Source: Lacipirellulaceae bacterium
Lineage (GTDB): Bacteria; Planctomycetota; Planctomycetia; Pirellulales; Lacipirellulaceae
Assembly: GCA_040218535.1 (NCBI GenBank)
Contig: JAVJRG010000005.1
Location: forward strand, 868,001-932,000
Direction: 5' to 3'
DNA: 64,000 bases
Each line of letters begins with the position of its first letter. The stretch's first letter is position 1. Below the pieces are notes generated by a model. That model was not told where the DNA came from and did no database searches. It was given only the letters and a program-made list of their open reading frames with translations. Made by a program: the position numbers and the translations under genes. Positions 45,405 through 54,257 of this stretch are shown in pieces.

Positions 45405-45899
45405 ATGGATTGACTGAATTACCACCAACGACTTTTTGCTTTCGGACCGTCGCCAAAGAGGGCAACATGACCTAGGCGGCAAAACAGATCCATCTCGCTC
45501 AGCCGACTCTCAGTAGCCAGTTGCCAAATCGAAAGGCTGGCAACCAAATATGAGAAGCAATTCCCTGAGTCGCTCGACGGTGCGCCGATGCTACTTCCGC
45601 CGCACAGCGTCACACTCCGGAGACAACTTGAACAGTGGTTTGAAGAGCAGGAAATTCTCCCTGATACCGTTCATGAATTCGAAGACAGCGCGGTGATCAA
45701 GATCTTCGGACAAGCGGGCCACGGGCTCTTCATTTCGCCGACTGCGATCGAGAAAGATGTCTGCCGACGTTACTCGGTTGAGATTGTTGGGCGGCTAGAC
45801 GAAGTCAAAGAGCGATTCTATGCCATCTCCGTAGAACGACGCCTGAAGCACCCTGCTCTGATGGCTATCTCAGAGGCCGCGAAGGGGGATTTCTTGTAG
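45405..45899 (+). pseudogene. nhaR: Decayed nhaR (LysR-type regulator)
   Basis: The 3' part (45549-45899) reads like the C-terminus of NhaR: SLDGAPMLLPPHSVTLRR, LEQWFEEQEILPD, EFEDSAVIKIFGQAG, RFYAISVERRLKHPA. The 5' part still spells the family's N-terminus in pieces: M-D-stop-LNYHQRLF, then after a frameshift RTVAKEGNMT-stop-AAKQIHLAQPTLSSQL. So codon 3 (Trp in NhaR) is TGA, a frameshift follows, a second codon is TAG, and about 120 central residues (effector domain) are gone. No intact frame remains over the whole. No nhaA antiporter is adjacent. Clearly a relic. Confidence 0.85.
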
Positions 45900-45984
45900 T
45901 CAAGAAGCCCTGAACGGGCTTTCGTATAACAACGCGATTAAAAAAACGATAGTTCCAACGCGACAGCGAGACGAAAGATGAAGT

Positions 45985-47514
45985 TCACCACTTCGTCACT
46001 GTGGTGACAATCGTCACCCACGCGAGCGTAATCGGAGGAGCGACCAGCCCGATCAACAGTCCAGCTCGTAAGAGGTCGGCACTCCTAAGTCGATTCGTTC
46101 CGTAGACAATGGCGTTGGGGGGAGTTGAAATCGGCAAGCACATGGCGGCTGAAGCGGACAGAGCTACGGGAATCGCCAAGTGTTCTCGGCTCCCAATCAG
46201 CACAAGAAAGATCGGCAAAATCAAATTGGCGGTAGCCGTGTTACTCATCAAATTCGAGAGGACAATCGTCACATAAGCGATCGCCAAAGTCATTACCAGA
46301 GCGCTCATCCCTTCAAAAGGCAACTGAGCGACCAGCCAACTCGCAAGCCCGGTGTCGCTGACGGCAACTCCCAATGATAGGCCGCCTGCAATTAGTAAGA
46401 GGACATCCCACGAAAGACCTCGAATGTCATTGCCTTCCAGAACGCCCGTTGCAGTCAGTAGGCAGATGGGAATCAGCGAAACGACGGTTGTGGGTAAGCC
46501 ATGGAGAGGGCTCGTCATCCAAAGTAGAATCGTGACGGAGAAGGCGAGAATAACGATCGCCTGCTGAAGTCGGGGGACGCTTGAGCTAACGGTGGCCTTA
46601 TCGAGTTGCGCTGAATCACTCGGCGAAAAGCTTCCCTCGGGAAGATGGGCGTAGATAAGATAACCCCACGCAATGGCCAGCATAATAGTAGCAGGTGGAA
46701 TTCCATAGACCATCCATTGAGCGAAATTGACCTCGTGCCCACTGGTCAAAGCTGCGGCCGCGATAGCGTTGGGTGGCGTCCCAATGATCGTGCCCATTCC
46801 TCCAACGTTGGCTGCCATCGCGATACCGAGAAGTAACGCGCGTGGATACGGAGCTTCTCTTTTCGAACTCACGAGCATGGGGCTCAACACGGCAACCATC
46901 ATGGTTGCCGTGGCAGTATTCGAAAGGAACATCGACAGCACGACGGTAACGATCATAAGTCCCAGCAAAACAATCGCGGGACGATCACCCAGCCGACGAA
47001 GCACCTGTGAAGCCATCCAGAGATCTAAGCCGGTCTTCTTTGCCGCAGCGGCTAGCACAAAGCCACCAAAGAAAAGCCAGATGAGAGGGCTTCCCCAAGT
47101 CGCCAAGTATTTCTCCCAGTCGCCATTCTTGCTTGCAGAGTCGCCCAGCAAAGCAACCTCCAATCCGATCGCCAGCAGACTTACGGAAAACGCGGGCATG
47201 GCTTCCGTGACCCAGAGCCCCGCGCACAATAGCAGAATGAACAGTGCCCTTACGCCCTCAGAAGAAAGTCCCTCATAAGTGGGTAGTCCGCTAATCGCGA
47301 AGGCCACACCGAGGCAAACGAATGTGGTCGTCAGAGACTTCCAAGCAGCAGGAGGGAGTTGCCCTAGAATTCGTCTAGCGGCATACCGAGTGGCAGCGCG
47401 ATGCATCGGAAGGGATTCGAATTGGGGGGGGTGGATCGGTGGGACTGGCAGACTGTTGATGCTCTGTTCGAGCATCAATGTCGCAACTGTCGCGAGTCTA
47501 GTCGTTGTCCGCAC
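45985..47514 (-). CDS. SLC13/DASS family Na+:anion symporter
   Basis: A 509-residue transporter with about 11-12 transmembrane segments. The duplicated Ser-Asn-Thr motifs are present: FLSNTATATMMVAVLSP in the first half and LMSNTATANLILP in the second, both typical of divalent anion:Na+ symporters (dicarboxylate, sulfate or phosphate). GTIIGTPPNAIAAA and STPPNAIVYG complete the Na+/substrate signatures. The first 14-35 residues are uncertain, as several in-frame Met occur. With sulfate activation genes 12 kb away, sulfate is possible but not shown. Confidence 0.9.
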   Translation of the reverse strand: MRTTTRLATVATLMLEQSINSLPVPPIHPPQFESLPMHRAATRYAARRILGQLPPAAWKSLTTTFVCLGVAFAISGLPTYEGLSSEGVRALFILLLCAGLWVTEAMPAFSVSLLAIGLEVALLGDSASKNGDWEKYLATWGSPLIWLFFGGFVLAAAAKKTGLDLWMASQVLRRLGDRPAIVLLGLMIVTVVLSMFLSNTATATMMVAVLSPMLVSSKREAPYPRALLLGIAMAANVGGMGTIIGTPPNAIAAAALTSGHEVNFAQWMVYGIPPATIMLAIAWGYLIYAHLPEGSFSPSDSAQLDKATVSSSVPRLQQAIVILAFSVTILLWMTSPLHGLPTTVVSLIPICLLTATGVLEGNDIRGLSWDVLLLIAGGLSLGVAVSDTGLASWLVAQLPFEGMSALVMTLAIAYVTIVLSNLMSNTATANLILPIFLVLIGSREHLAIPVALSASAAMCLPISTPPNAIVYGTNRLRSADLLRAGLLIGLVAPPITLAWVTIVTTVTKW

Positions 47515-47582
47515 GTCATCATAGACACGAAAGTACGAAAGTGGGGATAGACCGCAAATCCGCTTTACTTATGCGATAGCAA

Positions 47583-48032
47583 TCAGAGCTGATAGAGGTC
47601 TTGTTCCTTGGGGAACTCGCATTGATTCGCCTTTTTGCGACGCTTTGCCAGCAGTTCGCCGATCGTGTGTCGGCCGAGGGCTTCCTCGATCTGTGACATC
47701 GCCTGATCGAGTTCTCCATGCAGCGGGCAAAGTTCCATGTGATCAGGCAAACCGAGTGGGCAGCGTTCAATTCGCTGGATGGGATCAACCGCGTTGACAA
47801 TATCCAGAATCGTGAGCTGATCGGGCTCAATCTCGAGGACGACCCCACCTCCTGAGCCTCGCTGAGTGCTCACAATATTCGCGTCGCGCAAACGATCAAA
47901 CACCTTACGCAAGTAGGGCGGATTGACTTGGATGCCCTCGGACATCCCGGGAATCGTGGCGAAGTGATCCGGCTGGGAGGCCAAGTAGGCAACGGCTCTT
48001 AGGGCATATTCAGCAGTTTGTGAAAACAGAAT
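47583..48032 (-). CDS. Rrf2 family transcriptional regulator
   Basis: A regulator of about 149 residues. The reading frame upstream of the TTG at 47984 continues as LFSQTAEYALRAVAYLA, the usual Rrf2 N-terminus, so the true start is probably a non-standard ATT (48032) or CTG (48029); no ATG/GTG exists in frame there. The winged helix is at about 20-60. Cys residues in RCPLGLPDHMELCPLH and a later NQC could hold an Fe-S cluster, as in NsrR or IscR. It is divergent from the Rieske/Nap operon, and an inverted repeat in the gap could be its operator. NO or redox sensing is the likely role. Confidence 0.85.
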   Translation of the reverse strand: MLFSQTAEYALRAVAYLASQPDHFATIPGMSEGIQVNPPYLRKVFDRLRDANIVSTQRGSGGGVVLEIEPDQLTILDIVNAVDPIQRIERCPLGLPDHMELCPLHGELDQAMSQIEEALGRHTIGELLAKRRKKANQCEFPKEQDLYQL

Positions 48033-48050
48033 GACCTCACGGAGGCAAAG

Positions 48051-48085
48051 AGTACCTTGACGTACTGTTTTGGTTGGGTTATCAA
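48051..48085 (+). promoter_or_regulatory. Promoter and putative operator of the Rieske-Nap unit
   Basis: AGTACCTTGACGTACT (48051-48066) is an inverted repeat AGTAC-6-GTACT enclosing the -35 hexamer TTGACG (48057-48062). After 17 bases TATCAA (48080-48085) is a fair -10. The same 15-mer occurs upstream of the cytochrome oxidase unit at 55196. The Rrf2 regulator gene starts about 19 bases on the other side, so self-regulation is possible. Confidence 0.6.
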
Positions 48086-48149
48086 ATAGGGGCGTTCGAG
48101 ACGCTTCGAACGACTACTCCTCAAACACATACTTTCGTCGACTTGGTTT

Positions 48150-48707
48150 ATGGCAGACCAAGAGAAACCAAAAGTCGAGACATCAAGCGAGGCCCCGCTC
48201 GCTGCAAATCCATCTGATTATACATCAAACTCACCTGATCGGCGTTACGTACTTTCCGCAGGTTCGACCGTCTTGATGGCCTGCGGCCTCGCAGGCGGCT
48301 ATGGCACCTTTTTCGCCATGGCTGGAAGGTATTTCTTCCCGAGTGGCGTCAATCGCGCTTGGATGTTCGTGAGCGATGCTGCCGGAATTCAGCCGGGAGA
48401 GTCGGTTCCCTTTGAGTCCCCCGCGGGTGTCAAAGTCACGATTACCCGTCGCGCGGACGTTTCTGAAGAAGAACTTAGTGAGCGGAGCTTCCTTGCTCTC
48501 TCAAGTATTTGCCCGCATCTAGGATGCCGGGTTCATTGGGAATCGCAGAATGATCGATTCTTCTGCCCTTGCCACAACGGAGTCTTCGACCCTTCGGGCA
48601 AAGCAACCGGCGGTCCACCCGCGGCCGATGGCCAGGACCTTCCCAGGTACCCACTGAAGGTCGTCGACGGGTCTTTGTACATCGAAATGCCCTATCGAAG
48701 CGTGTGA
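48150..48707 (+). CDS. Rieske iron-sulfur protein of a cytochrome bc-type complex
   Basis: A 185-residue protein with an N-terminal cytosolic stretch, a Tat-like RRYVLSAG start of a single membrane anchor (about 31-58), and a Rieske domain with CPHLGC (121-126) and CPCHNG (139-144), the ligands of the [2Fe-2S] cluster. It would take the first electron from quinol in the bc/b6f-type complex with the next gene, which begins 43 bases later. Upstream of it lie the promoter and the divergent Rrf2 gene. Confidence 0.93.
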   Translation: MADQEKPKVETSSEAPLAANPSDYTSNSPDRRYVLSAGSTVLMACGLAGGYGTFFAMAGRYFFPSGVNRAWMFVSDAAGIQPGESVPFESPAGVKVTITRRADVSEEELSERSFLALSSICPHLGCRVHWESQNDRFFCPCHNGVFDPSGKATGGPPAADGQDLPRYPLKVVDGSLYIEMPYRSV

Positions 48708-48750
48708 TTGTCGTGCCAATTCTTCCTAACCAAGCGAAAAGGAGCTACTT

Positions 48751-49800
48751 GTGTCGCAACTAGTAGCTTGGCTGAAGGAAAGGGTTCCCGTTGATGCGGA
48801 ACAGTTGCGTGAATTGACCAACGAGCCGGTCCCCAACCACATGAAGAAGTGGTGGTACGCCCTCGGGGGGACGCCTGCCTATCTGTTCGTCGTGCAGATC
48901 GTCACCGGCATTATGCTGGCCATCTACTACCAGCCGGCATCCAACACAGCCTATGAATCGGTCCGCCACATCACCGAAGAAGTCCGCTTCGGTTGGTACT
49001 TCCGTAGCATCCACAAATGGGCCGCCACGCTGATGATTGCCGCCGTAGTGCTGCATCAAATGCGGGTCTATTTCACAGCTGCGTATCGTCGACCTCGTGA
49101 ATTGAACTGGATTATCGGCATGTCTTTGCTGATGGTCACCCTCGGGCTTGGCTTCACAGGCTACAGTTTGGTCTTCGAGCAGCTCAGCTACTGGGGAGCG
49201 ACCGTTGGGGGCAACATCATGGATACCGTTCCATTGGTGGGCGGTCCCCTGAAGGAGATGCTGCTCGCTGGCGACACCTACAACGAACAGACGTTGCCGC
49301 GTTTTTATATTCTCCATGCCGCAATCCTGCCGGTGACTCTCATACTTCTTATCGGGATTCATATCGCTTTCATCCGGCTGCATGGTGTGAAAGAGTTAGA
49401 ACCAGATGTCGACCCCGAAGATCCCAAGAAGCATTTCAATTTCTTTCCTGACCATATGCTCACTGAGCTTTCGCTAGGGCTGGCGTTAATGATTGTCCTC
49501 AGCGCGTTAGCGACGATCTTCCCAGCGATGCTTGGCCCTCGTGCCGACCCGCTGACAACTCCCGAGGTCATCAAGCCGGAGTGGTTTTTCTACGCCACTT
49601 TTCGTTGGTTGAAATTATTTGGACCCACCTTCGCCGTGCTGAGCATGGGGCTGATTGTGTTCTTGATGTTCGTGTGGCCGTGGGTCGACAAACTGCTGAT
49701 CAAGGTGACACGCAATGAGGAGATGAGTACTTACCTAGGGATTGTTGCCGTATTCCTAATCGTCGGCCTCACCGTTTGGGAAGCGGCAGTCGCACACTAA
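48751..49800 (+). CDS. Cytochrome b (bc/b6f-type, quinol oxidising)
   Basis: A 349-residue membrane protein starting at GTG with AAAAGGAG six bases upstream. Two haem b are bound by pairs HKWAATLMIAAVVLH (H-x13-H) and HAAILPVTLILLIGIH (H-x14-H), the second as in cytochrome b6. The quinol site motif reads PEWF (KPEWFFY) where most have PEWY. The b6 haem c Cys position is Ala (WYALGG). It joins a b6-like half with a C-terminal part in one chain, shorter than mitochondrial cytochrome b. With the Rieske protein it forms a quinol dehydrogenase for the cytochromes encoded downstream. Confidence 0.93.
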   Translation: MSQLVAWLKERVPVDAEQLRELTNEPVPNHMKKWWYALGGTPAYLFVVQIVTGIMLAIYYQPASNTAYESVRHITEEVRFGWYFRSIHKWAATLMIAAVVLHQMRVYFTAAYRRPRELNWIIGMSLLMVTLGLGFTGYSLVFEQLSYWGATVGGNIMDTVPLVGGPLKEMLLAGDTYNEQTLPRFYILHAAILPVTLILLIGIHIAFIRLHGVKELEPDVDPEDPKKHFNFFPDHMLTELSLGLALMIVLSALATIFPAMLGPRADPLTTPEVIKPEWFFYATFRWLKLFGPTFAVLSMGLIVFLMFVWPWVDKLLIKVTRNEEMSTYLGIVAVFLIVGLTVWEAAVAH

Positions 49801-49822
49801 ATAAGCTATTTCGGAAGAAACA

Positions 49823-50224
49823 ATGGATATCTCTGAGAGCCTGCAGGAAATCTTCGAGAGCAACGAAACGCTCGGTAAGAAGTTCTACAAAAAGTTCTTT
49901 CGGGCATGTCCTGAGGCAGAGAAGTTTTTCGAAGGGCTCGACATGCATCGTCAAGCCGTTGTCTTGACGATGGCATTCACCCTGGTCGAGCAGTTCTACA
50001 AGTCACCCTACGTGCAGACGGCTGTTTATTTCCATGTCTTGGGAGCCAGTCATCGCGACATGGGCATTCCGAAGTCCATGTTTGAACCTTGGCTACAAAC
50101 CATGCTGCAGACCCTTGCTGAGTTCCACGGCGACCGGTGGGACAAGGAACTTGAAGAACAGTGGCAAGTTGGCTTAAACGCAGCCGCGGAAGAGATGTTC
50201 CAAGGATATGACTTACCAAACTAA
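49823..50224 (+). CDS. Globin-like haem protein
   Basis: A 133-residue helical protein of the single-domain globin type (as in the flavohaemoglobin N-terminus). Proximal His 77 lies in LGASHRDMGIPKSMFEPW, which matches the F-helix pattern LxxxHxxxGV. E-helix residues HRQAVVLTMAFTLVEQF are in place. It probably binds O2 or NO. Lying 22 bases after the cytochrome b gene, inside a nitrate-respiration operon, it is a good candidate for NO removal or for sensing. No reductase domain is fused. Confidence 0.82.
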   Translation: MDISESLQEIFESNETLGKKFYKKFFRACPEAEKFFEGLDMHRQAVVLTMAFTLVEQFYKSPYVQTAVYFHVLGASHRDMGIPKSMFEPWLQTMLQTLAEFHGDRWDKELEEQWQVGLNAAAEEMFQGYDLPN

Positions 50225-50239
50225 GCGGATGAATCAGCA

Positions 50240-51916
50240 ATGAGCATCAAAGCAAAACAGTTTCTGATAGCCTTTTTAGGTTTTGTCTTCCTAGCGTCCT
50301 TGCTTTTCGTCCAGTGGATGGAAGTGGCTCGAAAGAATGAAGAAGCCGGGATCACGCCGCACCATGTTTCGATTCCCGCGAATTCACAAAGCTGCGTTGA
50401 TTGTCACGACAAGCTCTCTCCGGGGATTATTGATCATTGGGAAGGATCCACGCATGCCGTCAAAGGCGTTGGCTGTGTGGAATGTCATCTCGCTAATGAA
50501 AAAGACGCCGACGCGTTTCACCACTATGGCGAAACGATCGCGACGGTGGTGACTCCGATGGATTGTGCCCGTTGCCACCCCAAGGAAACCAAAGAGTTTG
50601 CGCAGAGCCACCATGCCAAGGGCGGAAATATCCTCGCATCGCTCGACAACTTCTTGGCGGAGACGGTCGAAGGCTCGCGGGAACCGTTCAATCCGCATTC
50701 ACCGACTCCCGGCATGGAAGTCGACATGGTTAATGGCATGGCAAGCGTCAACACCGGCTGCAAACAATGCCACGGCAGCAAGGTGGCACTTATGGCGACC
50801 GATGGAAGTGAAATCACCGCTGAAGATCTACAGCCTGACGAAAAGGGGCGGCCTACCAACTTAGATGCCATCGCAAAAATCAAACGCGACAAGAACAATC
50901 AGCCGGTACTGCATACCGCGAGTTGGCCCAACACGGGCATTGGCCGTATCAATCTGGATGGTTCGCTAGGCTCCTGTTCAGCTTGTCACTCGCGGCACGA
51001 TTTCTCACCACGTCGGGCTCGCCAGCCGGAGAACTGTGCGAAATGCCACCTTGGTCCAGACCACCCGCAGAAAGAAATCTTCGAGGAATCGAAACACGGC
51101 GTCGCCTATCGCGATCTCCATGCACACATGAATCTGGACGCGGATAGTTGGGTGCTCGGCAAAGACTACACGCAGGCTCCAACCTGTGCGACGTGCCACA
51201 TGTCAGCGCATTCGCGCGGGCAAGAAGTGACCCATGACCCCGGTGAGCGTATTTCCTGGACGAACCGTCCGCCCGTGAGCCTGTTGATGGACACCGACAT
51301 CAATCACAAAGTCATCAAAGAGACGGACCCCACGGAACGCCAAAAACTGATTCACGATAGCTGGCAAAACAAGCGAGACCGTATGAAAGAGGTCTGCACA
51401 CACTGCCACACCAAGAATTATGTGAATGCCTTCTACCAGCAATACGATGACTTCGTGATCAACTACAACGAGAAGTTCGCTAAGCCCGGCCAAAAAATTA
51501 TGGTCATCCTGAAAGAAACTGAGCTAGTAACTGCGAAGCAGTTCGACGAGGAAATCGAGTGGACCTGGTTTTATCTCTGGCATCACGAGGGGCGTCGCGC
51601 TCGACATGGCGCCTCGATGATGGCACCCGACTACGCTCACTGGCACGGCATGTATGAAGTGGCCGAGCGTTTCTATCAGGAGCTCATTCCACAAGCCCGC
51701 GAGATCGCTGAGCATGCGGCGGAGGAAGGGAATGAAGAGGCCGCTGAGAAGGTTGAGGCAACTATCGAGGAAATCCTCGCTCGACCTGAACACAAGTGGT
51801 TTCAGGAAGAAAAGTCCTTGGAAGAGACAGCAGAGGAGTCGGATGCCGACAGCAACGAGCCTCCTGCGGAAGATACGGCAGCCAAGCTACCCAACAATAC
51901 GAATGCGGGAGGGTGA
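50240..51916 (+). CDS. Octahaem c-type cytochrome, HAO-like
   Basis: A 558-residue protein with an N-terminal membrane anchor/signal (about 5-28) and eight CxxCH motifs at about 52, 79, 109, 174, 246, 266, 316 and 386. Heme spacing and the C-terminal stretch HHEGRRARHGASMMAPDYAHWHG resemble hydroxylamine oxidoreductase-family octahaem cytochromes. Tyr 465 in PDYAHWHG sits where I expect the Tyr that cross-links the catalytic P460 haem in true HAO; this needs alignment. It could be a nitrite- or hydroxylamine-converting enzyme, or an electron carrier to NapAB. The last 60 residues are acidic and disordered. Confidence 0.82.
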   Translation: MSIKAKQFLIAFLGFVFLASLLFVQWMEVARKNEEAGITPHHVSIPANSQSCVDCHDKLSPGIIDHWEGSTHAVKGVGCVECHLANEKDADAFHHYGETIATVVTPMDCARCHPKETKEFAQSHHAKGGNILASLDNFLAETVEGSREPFNPHSPTPGMEVDMVNGMASVNTGCKQCHGSKVALMATDGSEITAEDLQPDEKGRPTNLDAIAKIKRDKNNQPVLHTASWPNTGIGRINLDGSLGSCSACHSRHDFSPRRARQPENCAKCHLGPDHPQKEIFEESKHGVAYRDLHAHMNLDADSWVLGKDYTQAPTCATCHMSAHSRGQEVTHDPGERISWTNRPPVSLLMDTDINHKVIKETDPTERQKLIHDSWQNKRDRMKEVCTHCHTKNYVNAFYQQYDDFVINYNEKFAKPGQKIMVILKETELVTAKQFDEEIEWTWFYLWHHEGRRARHGASMMAPDYAHWHGMYEVAERFYQELIPQAREIAEHAAEEGNEEAAEKVEATIEEILARPEHKWFQEEKSLEETAEESDADSNEPPAEDTAAKLPNNTNAGG

Positions 51917-51919
51917 GTT

Positions 51920-54253
51920 GTGGATCGACGACAGTTTTTAGCGGCTGGTGGCGGGTTGTCTGTTGCGATGCTCGGGTGTGAGCGCAAGACCGCGACAACA
52001 GATAATCTGCCAATCGTCGATCTTGATGTCGACTGGAAGAAAGCACCGTGCCGCTATTGCGGTACCGGATGCGGTGTCGAGGTGGGCGTGTCCGAAGGGA
52101 AGGTCGTAGCCGTACGCGGCGACGAGCTTTCACCAGTTAACCGCGGACTACTTTGCGCGAAGGGCTACCACCTCCCAGGCATGCTCTACGGAGAAGATCG
52201 GCTCACCAAGCCTCTACGGAGACGATCCGATGGGAAAGGATTCGAGTCGATTTCCTGGGACGAGGCCCTCGATCTTGTTGCCGAAAAGTTCTCGGAGACT
52301 CTCATGCAGCACGGCCCGGAAGCGGTCGCGATGTATGGCTCAGGACAGTGGACGGTGTTCGATGGCTATGCGGCGCTGAAATGGGTGAAGGGGGGCATGC
52401 GGAGCAACAACATCGATCCCAACGCGCGACTTTGCATGGCTAGCGCTGTTATGGGATTTGTTACGCAGTTTCAAAGTGACGAGCCGATGGGCTGCTACGA
52501 CGACTTTGAAATCGCAGACGACTTTGTCCTCTGGGGCAACAATATGGCGGAATGCCACCCGGTGCTCTTCAGTCGCATTCTCGAACATAAACGCAAGAAC
52601 CCTCACGTCCGGATCGTCGATATCGCAACGCGACGAACGCCGACTAGCGACTACGCGGACATGTACATTGAGATTGAGCCGCAAGGTGACTTGGCCCTTG
52701 CCAACGGCTTGCTTCATCTTCTAGTGAAGAACGGCAAGGTCAACGAAGCCTTTGTTGAAGAGAACGTCGTCTTTAGGCGTGGCATCGAGGATCTCGAAGC
52801 GATTGGCTATGGCTGCTTCGAAGATCAGGCAGACCGTTACACCTTCAAGGATCAGGCTCAGGAAAGCTCGCTCGAAGATCTGGAAGAGTTTCTTAGCTAT
52901 TACTCTCCAGAGAAAGTGAGTGAGCTTTCAGGAGTACACGTTGGGCAGATTGAAGCGCTGGCCAAAATGTACGGCGATGCGAGTCGCGGTATGGTCAGCC
53001 TCTGGTGCATGGGAGTCAACCAGCATGTCCGCGGCACTTGGATGAATAATCTTATTAACGACCTTCACCTCATTACAGGAAAGATTGGCCGTCCAGGAAA
53101 TAATCCGCTAAGCCTAACAGGTCAGCCCTCAGCTTGTGGAACAGCGCGTGAAGTCGGAACACTCTCGAATCGACTACCAGCGGATCGGGTGGTGATGAAC
53201 CCGGAGCATCGGGCCGAGACCGAAGAAATCTGGGGGCTACAGCCTGGCACCATCAACGAGAAGCCGGGGTATCATGCGGTTGACATGTTTCGCGCGTTAA
53301 CACGTGGTGACGTCAAGGCGATGTGGATTCAAGTGACCAATCCGTGGGTAACGATGCCCAACCTCGAACGGTTTCAGCGAAAGCCCGACGATGGCCGCTT
53401 TATTGTCGTCAGCGACATCTACGCAACACCGACAACCGCAGTCGCTGATCTTATTCTTCCTTCAGCCGCATGGGTCGAGCGGGAAGGAATCTTTGGAAAC
53501 ACCGAGCGACGCACACAGCATTGGGAGAAGATGGTTGACCCGCCTGGTGAAGCCAAAGAGGATGCTTGGCAAATCATACAGGTCGCCAAGCGTATGGGAT
53601 ACGAAAAACTGTTTCCATGGGATGACGACAACTGGCATGAGCAGATGTACGAGGAGTATCGAAAGTTTACCCTTGGAAATGGAAAGGACTTGGCAACCCT
53701 TGATCAGCTCAAGGGGTCTCGCGGGCTACGGTGGCCCGTTGTTGACGGCAAGGAGACGAGATACCGGTACGCGGCCGGACACGATCCGTACGTTGAAAAG
53801 GCCGAGGGCGTTGAATTCTACAAAGCGAAAGGGTTTGGCAAGAAAGCCGCTTTTTGGATGAGGCCCTACCATCCGCCTGCGGAATCACCCGATGAGGAAT
53901 TCCCATTCTGGCTCACAACCGGACGTGTCCTCGAGCATTGGCACACGGGATCGATGACTCGTCGTGTCAAGCAACTTCATCAAGCCGTTCCTAGCGCCTA
54001 TGTGGAGATTAACCCAGCAGATGCGATTGAACTTGGGATCGCCACCGGCGACAAGGTTCGTGTTGCTAGTCGTCGTGGAGCGGTTGAATTCTCGGCAAAG
54101 ATCAACGGTCGTGGCGCCGTCCCCCGGGGTCGTGTCTTCGTCCCTTTCTTTGACGAATCGAAGTTAATCAACCGCCTTACGCTCGATGCCTTAGACAACA
54201 TCAGTAAAGAACCCGACTATAAAAAGTGTGCCGTCAAAATTGAGAAGGTCTAG
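51920..54253 (+). CDS. napA: Periplasmic nitrate reductase catalytic subunit
   Basis: A 777-residue molybdopterin oxidoreductase starting at GTG. A Tat signal RRQFLAAGG ends in a possible lipobox (VAMLGC, Cys 20). The [4Fe-4S] ligands are Cys 44, 47, 51 and 79 (CRYCGTGC). The Mo ligand Cys 172 lies in ARLCMASAVMGF, and DEPMGCYDDFE follows, both typical of NapA. It reduces nitrate to nitrite in the periplasm. NapC, NapD and NapGH are not in the window; the Rieske/cytochrome b pair is the probable quinol source. It starts four bases after the octahaem gene. Confidence 0.93.
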   Translation: MDRRQFLAAGGGLSVAMLGCERKTATTDNLPIVDLDVDWKKAPCRYCGTGCGVEVGVSEGKVVAVRGDELSPVNRGLLCAKGYHLPGMLYGEDRLTKPLRRRSDGKGFESISWDEALDLVAEKFSETLMQHGPEAVAMYGSGQWTVFDGYAALKWVKGGMRSNNIDPNARLCMASAVMGFVTQFQSDEPMGCYDDFEIADDFVLWGNNMAECHPVLFSRILEHKRKNPHVRIVDIATRRTPTSDYADMYIEIEPQGDLALANGLLHLLVKNGKVNEAFVEENVVFRRGIEDLEAIGYGCFEDQADRYTFKDQAQESSLEDLEEFLSYYSPEKVSELSGVHVGQIEALAKMYGDASRGMVSLWCMGVNQHVRGTWMNNLINDLHLITGKIGRPGNNPLSLTGQPSACGTAREVGTLSNRLPADRVVMNPEHRAETEEIWGLQPGTINEKPGYHAVDMFRALTRGDVKAMWIQVTNPWVTMPNLERFQRKPDDGRFIVVSDIYATPTTAVADLILPSAAWVEREGIFGNTERRTQHWEKMVDPPGEAKEDAWQIIQVAKRMGYEKLFPWDDDNWHEQMYEEYRKFTLGNGKDLATLDQLKGSRGLRWPVVDGKETRYRYAAGHDPYVEKAEGVEFYKAKGFGKKAAFWMRPYHPPAESPDEEFPFWLTTGRVLEHWHTGSMTRRVKQLHQAVPSAYVEINPADAIELGIATGDKVRVASRRGAVEFSAKINGRGAVPRGRVFVPFFDESKLINRLTLDALDNISKEPDYKKCAVKIEKV

Positions 54254-54257
54254 CGCT

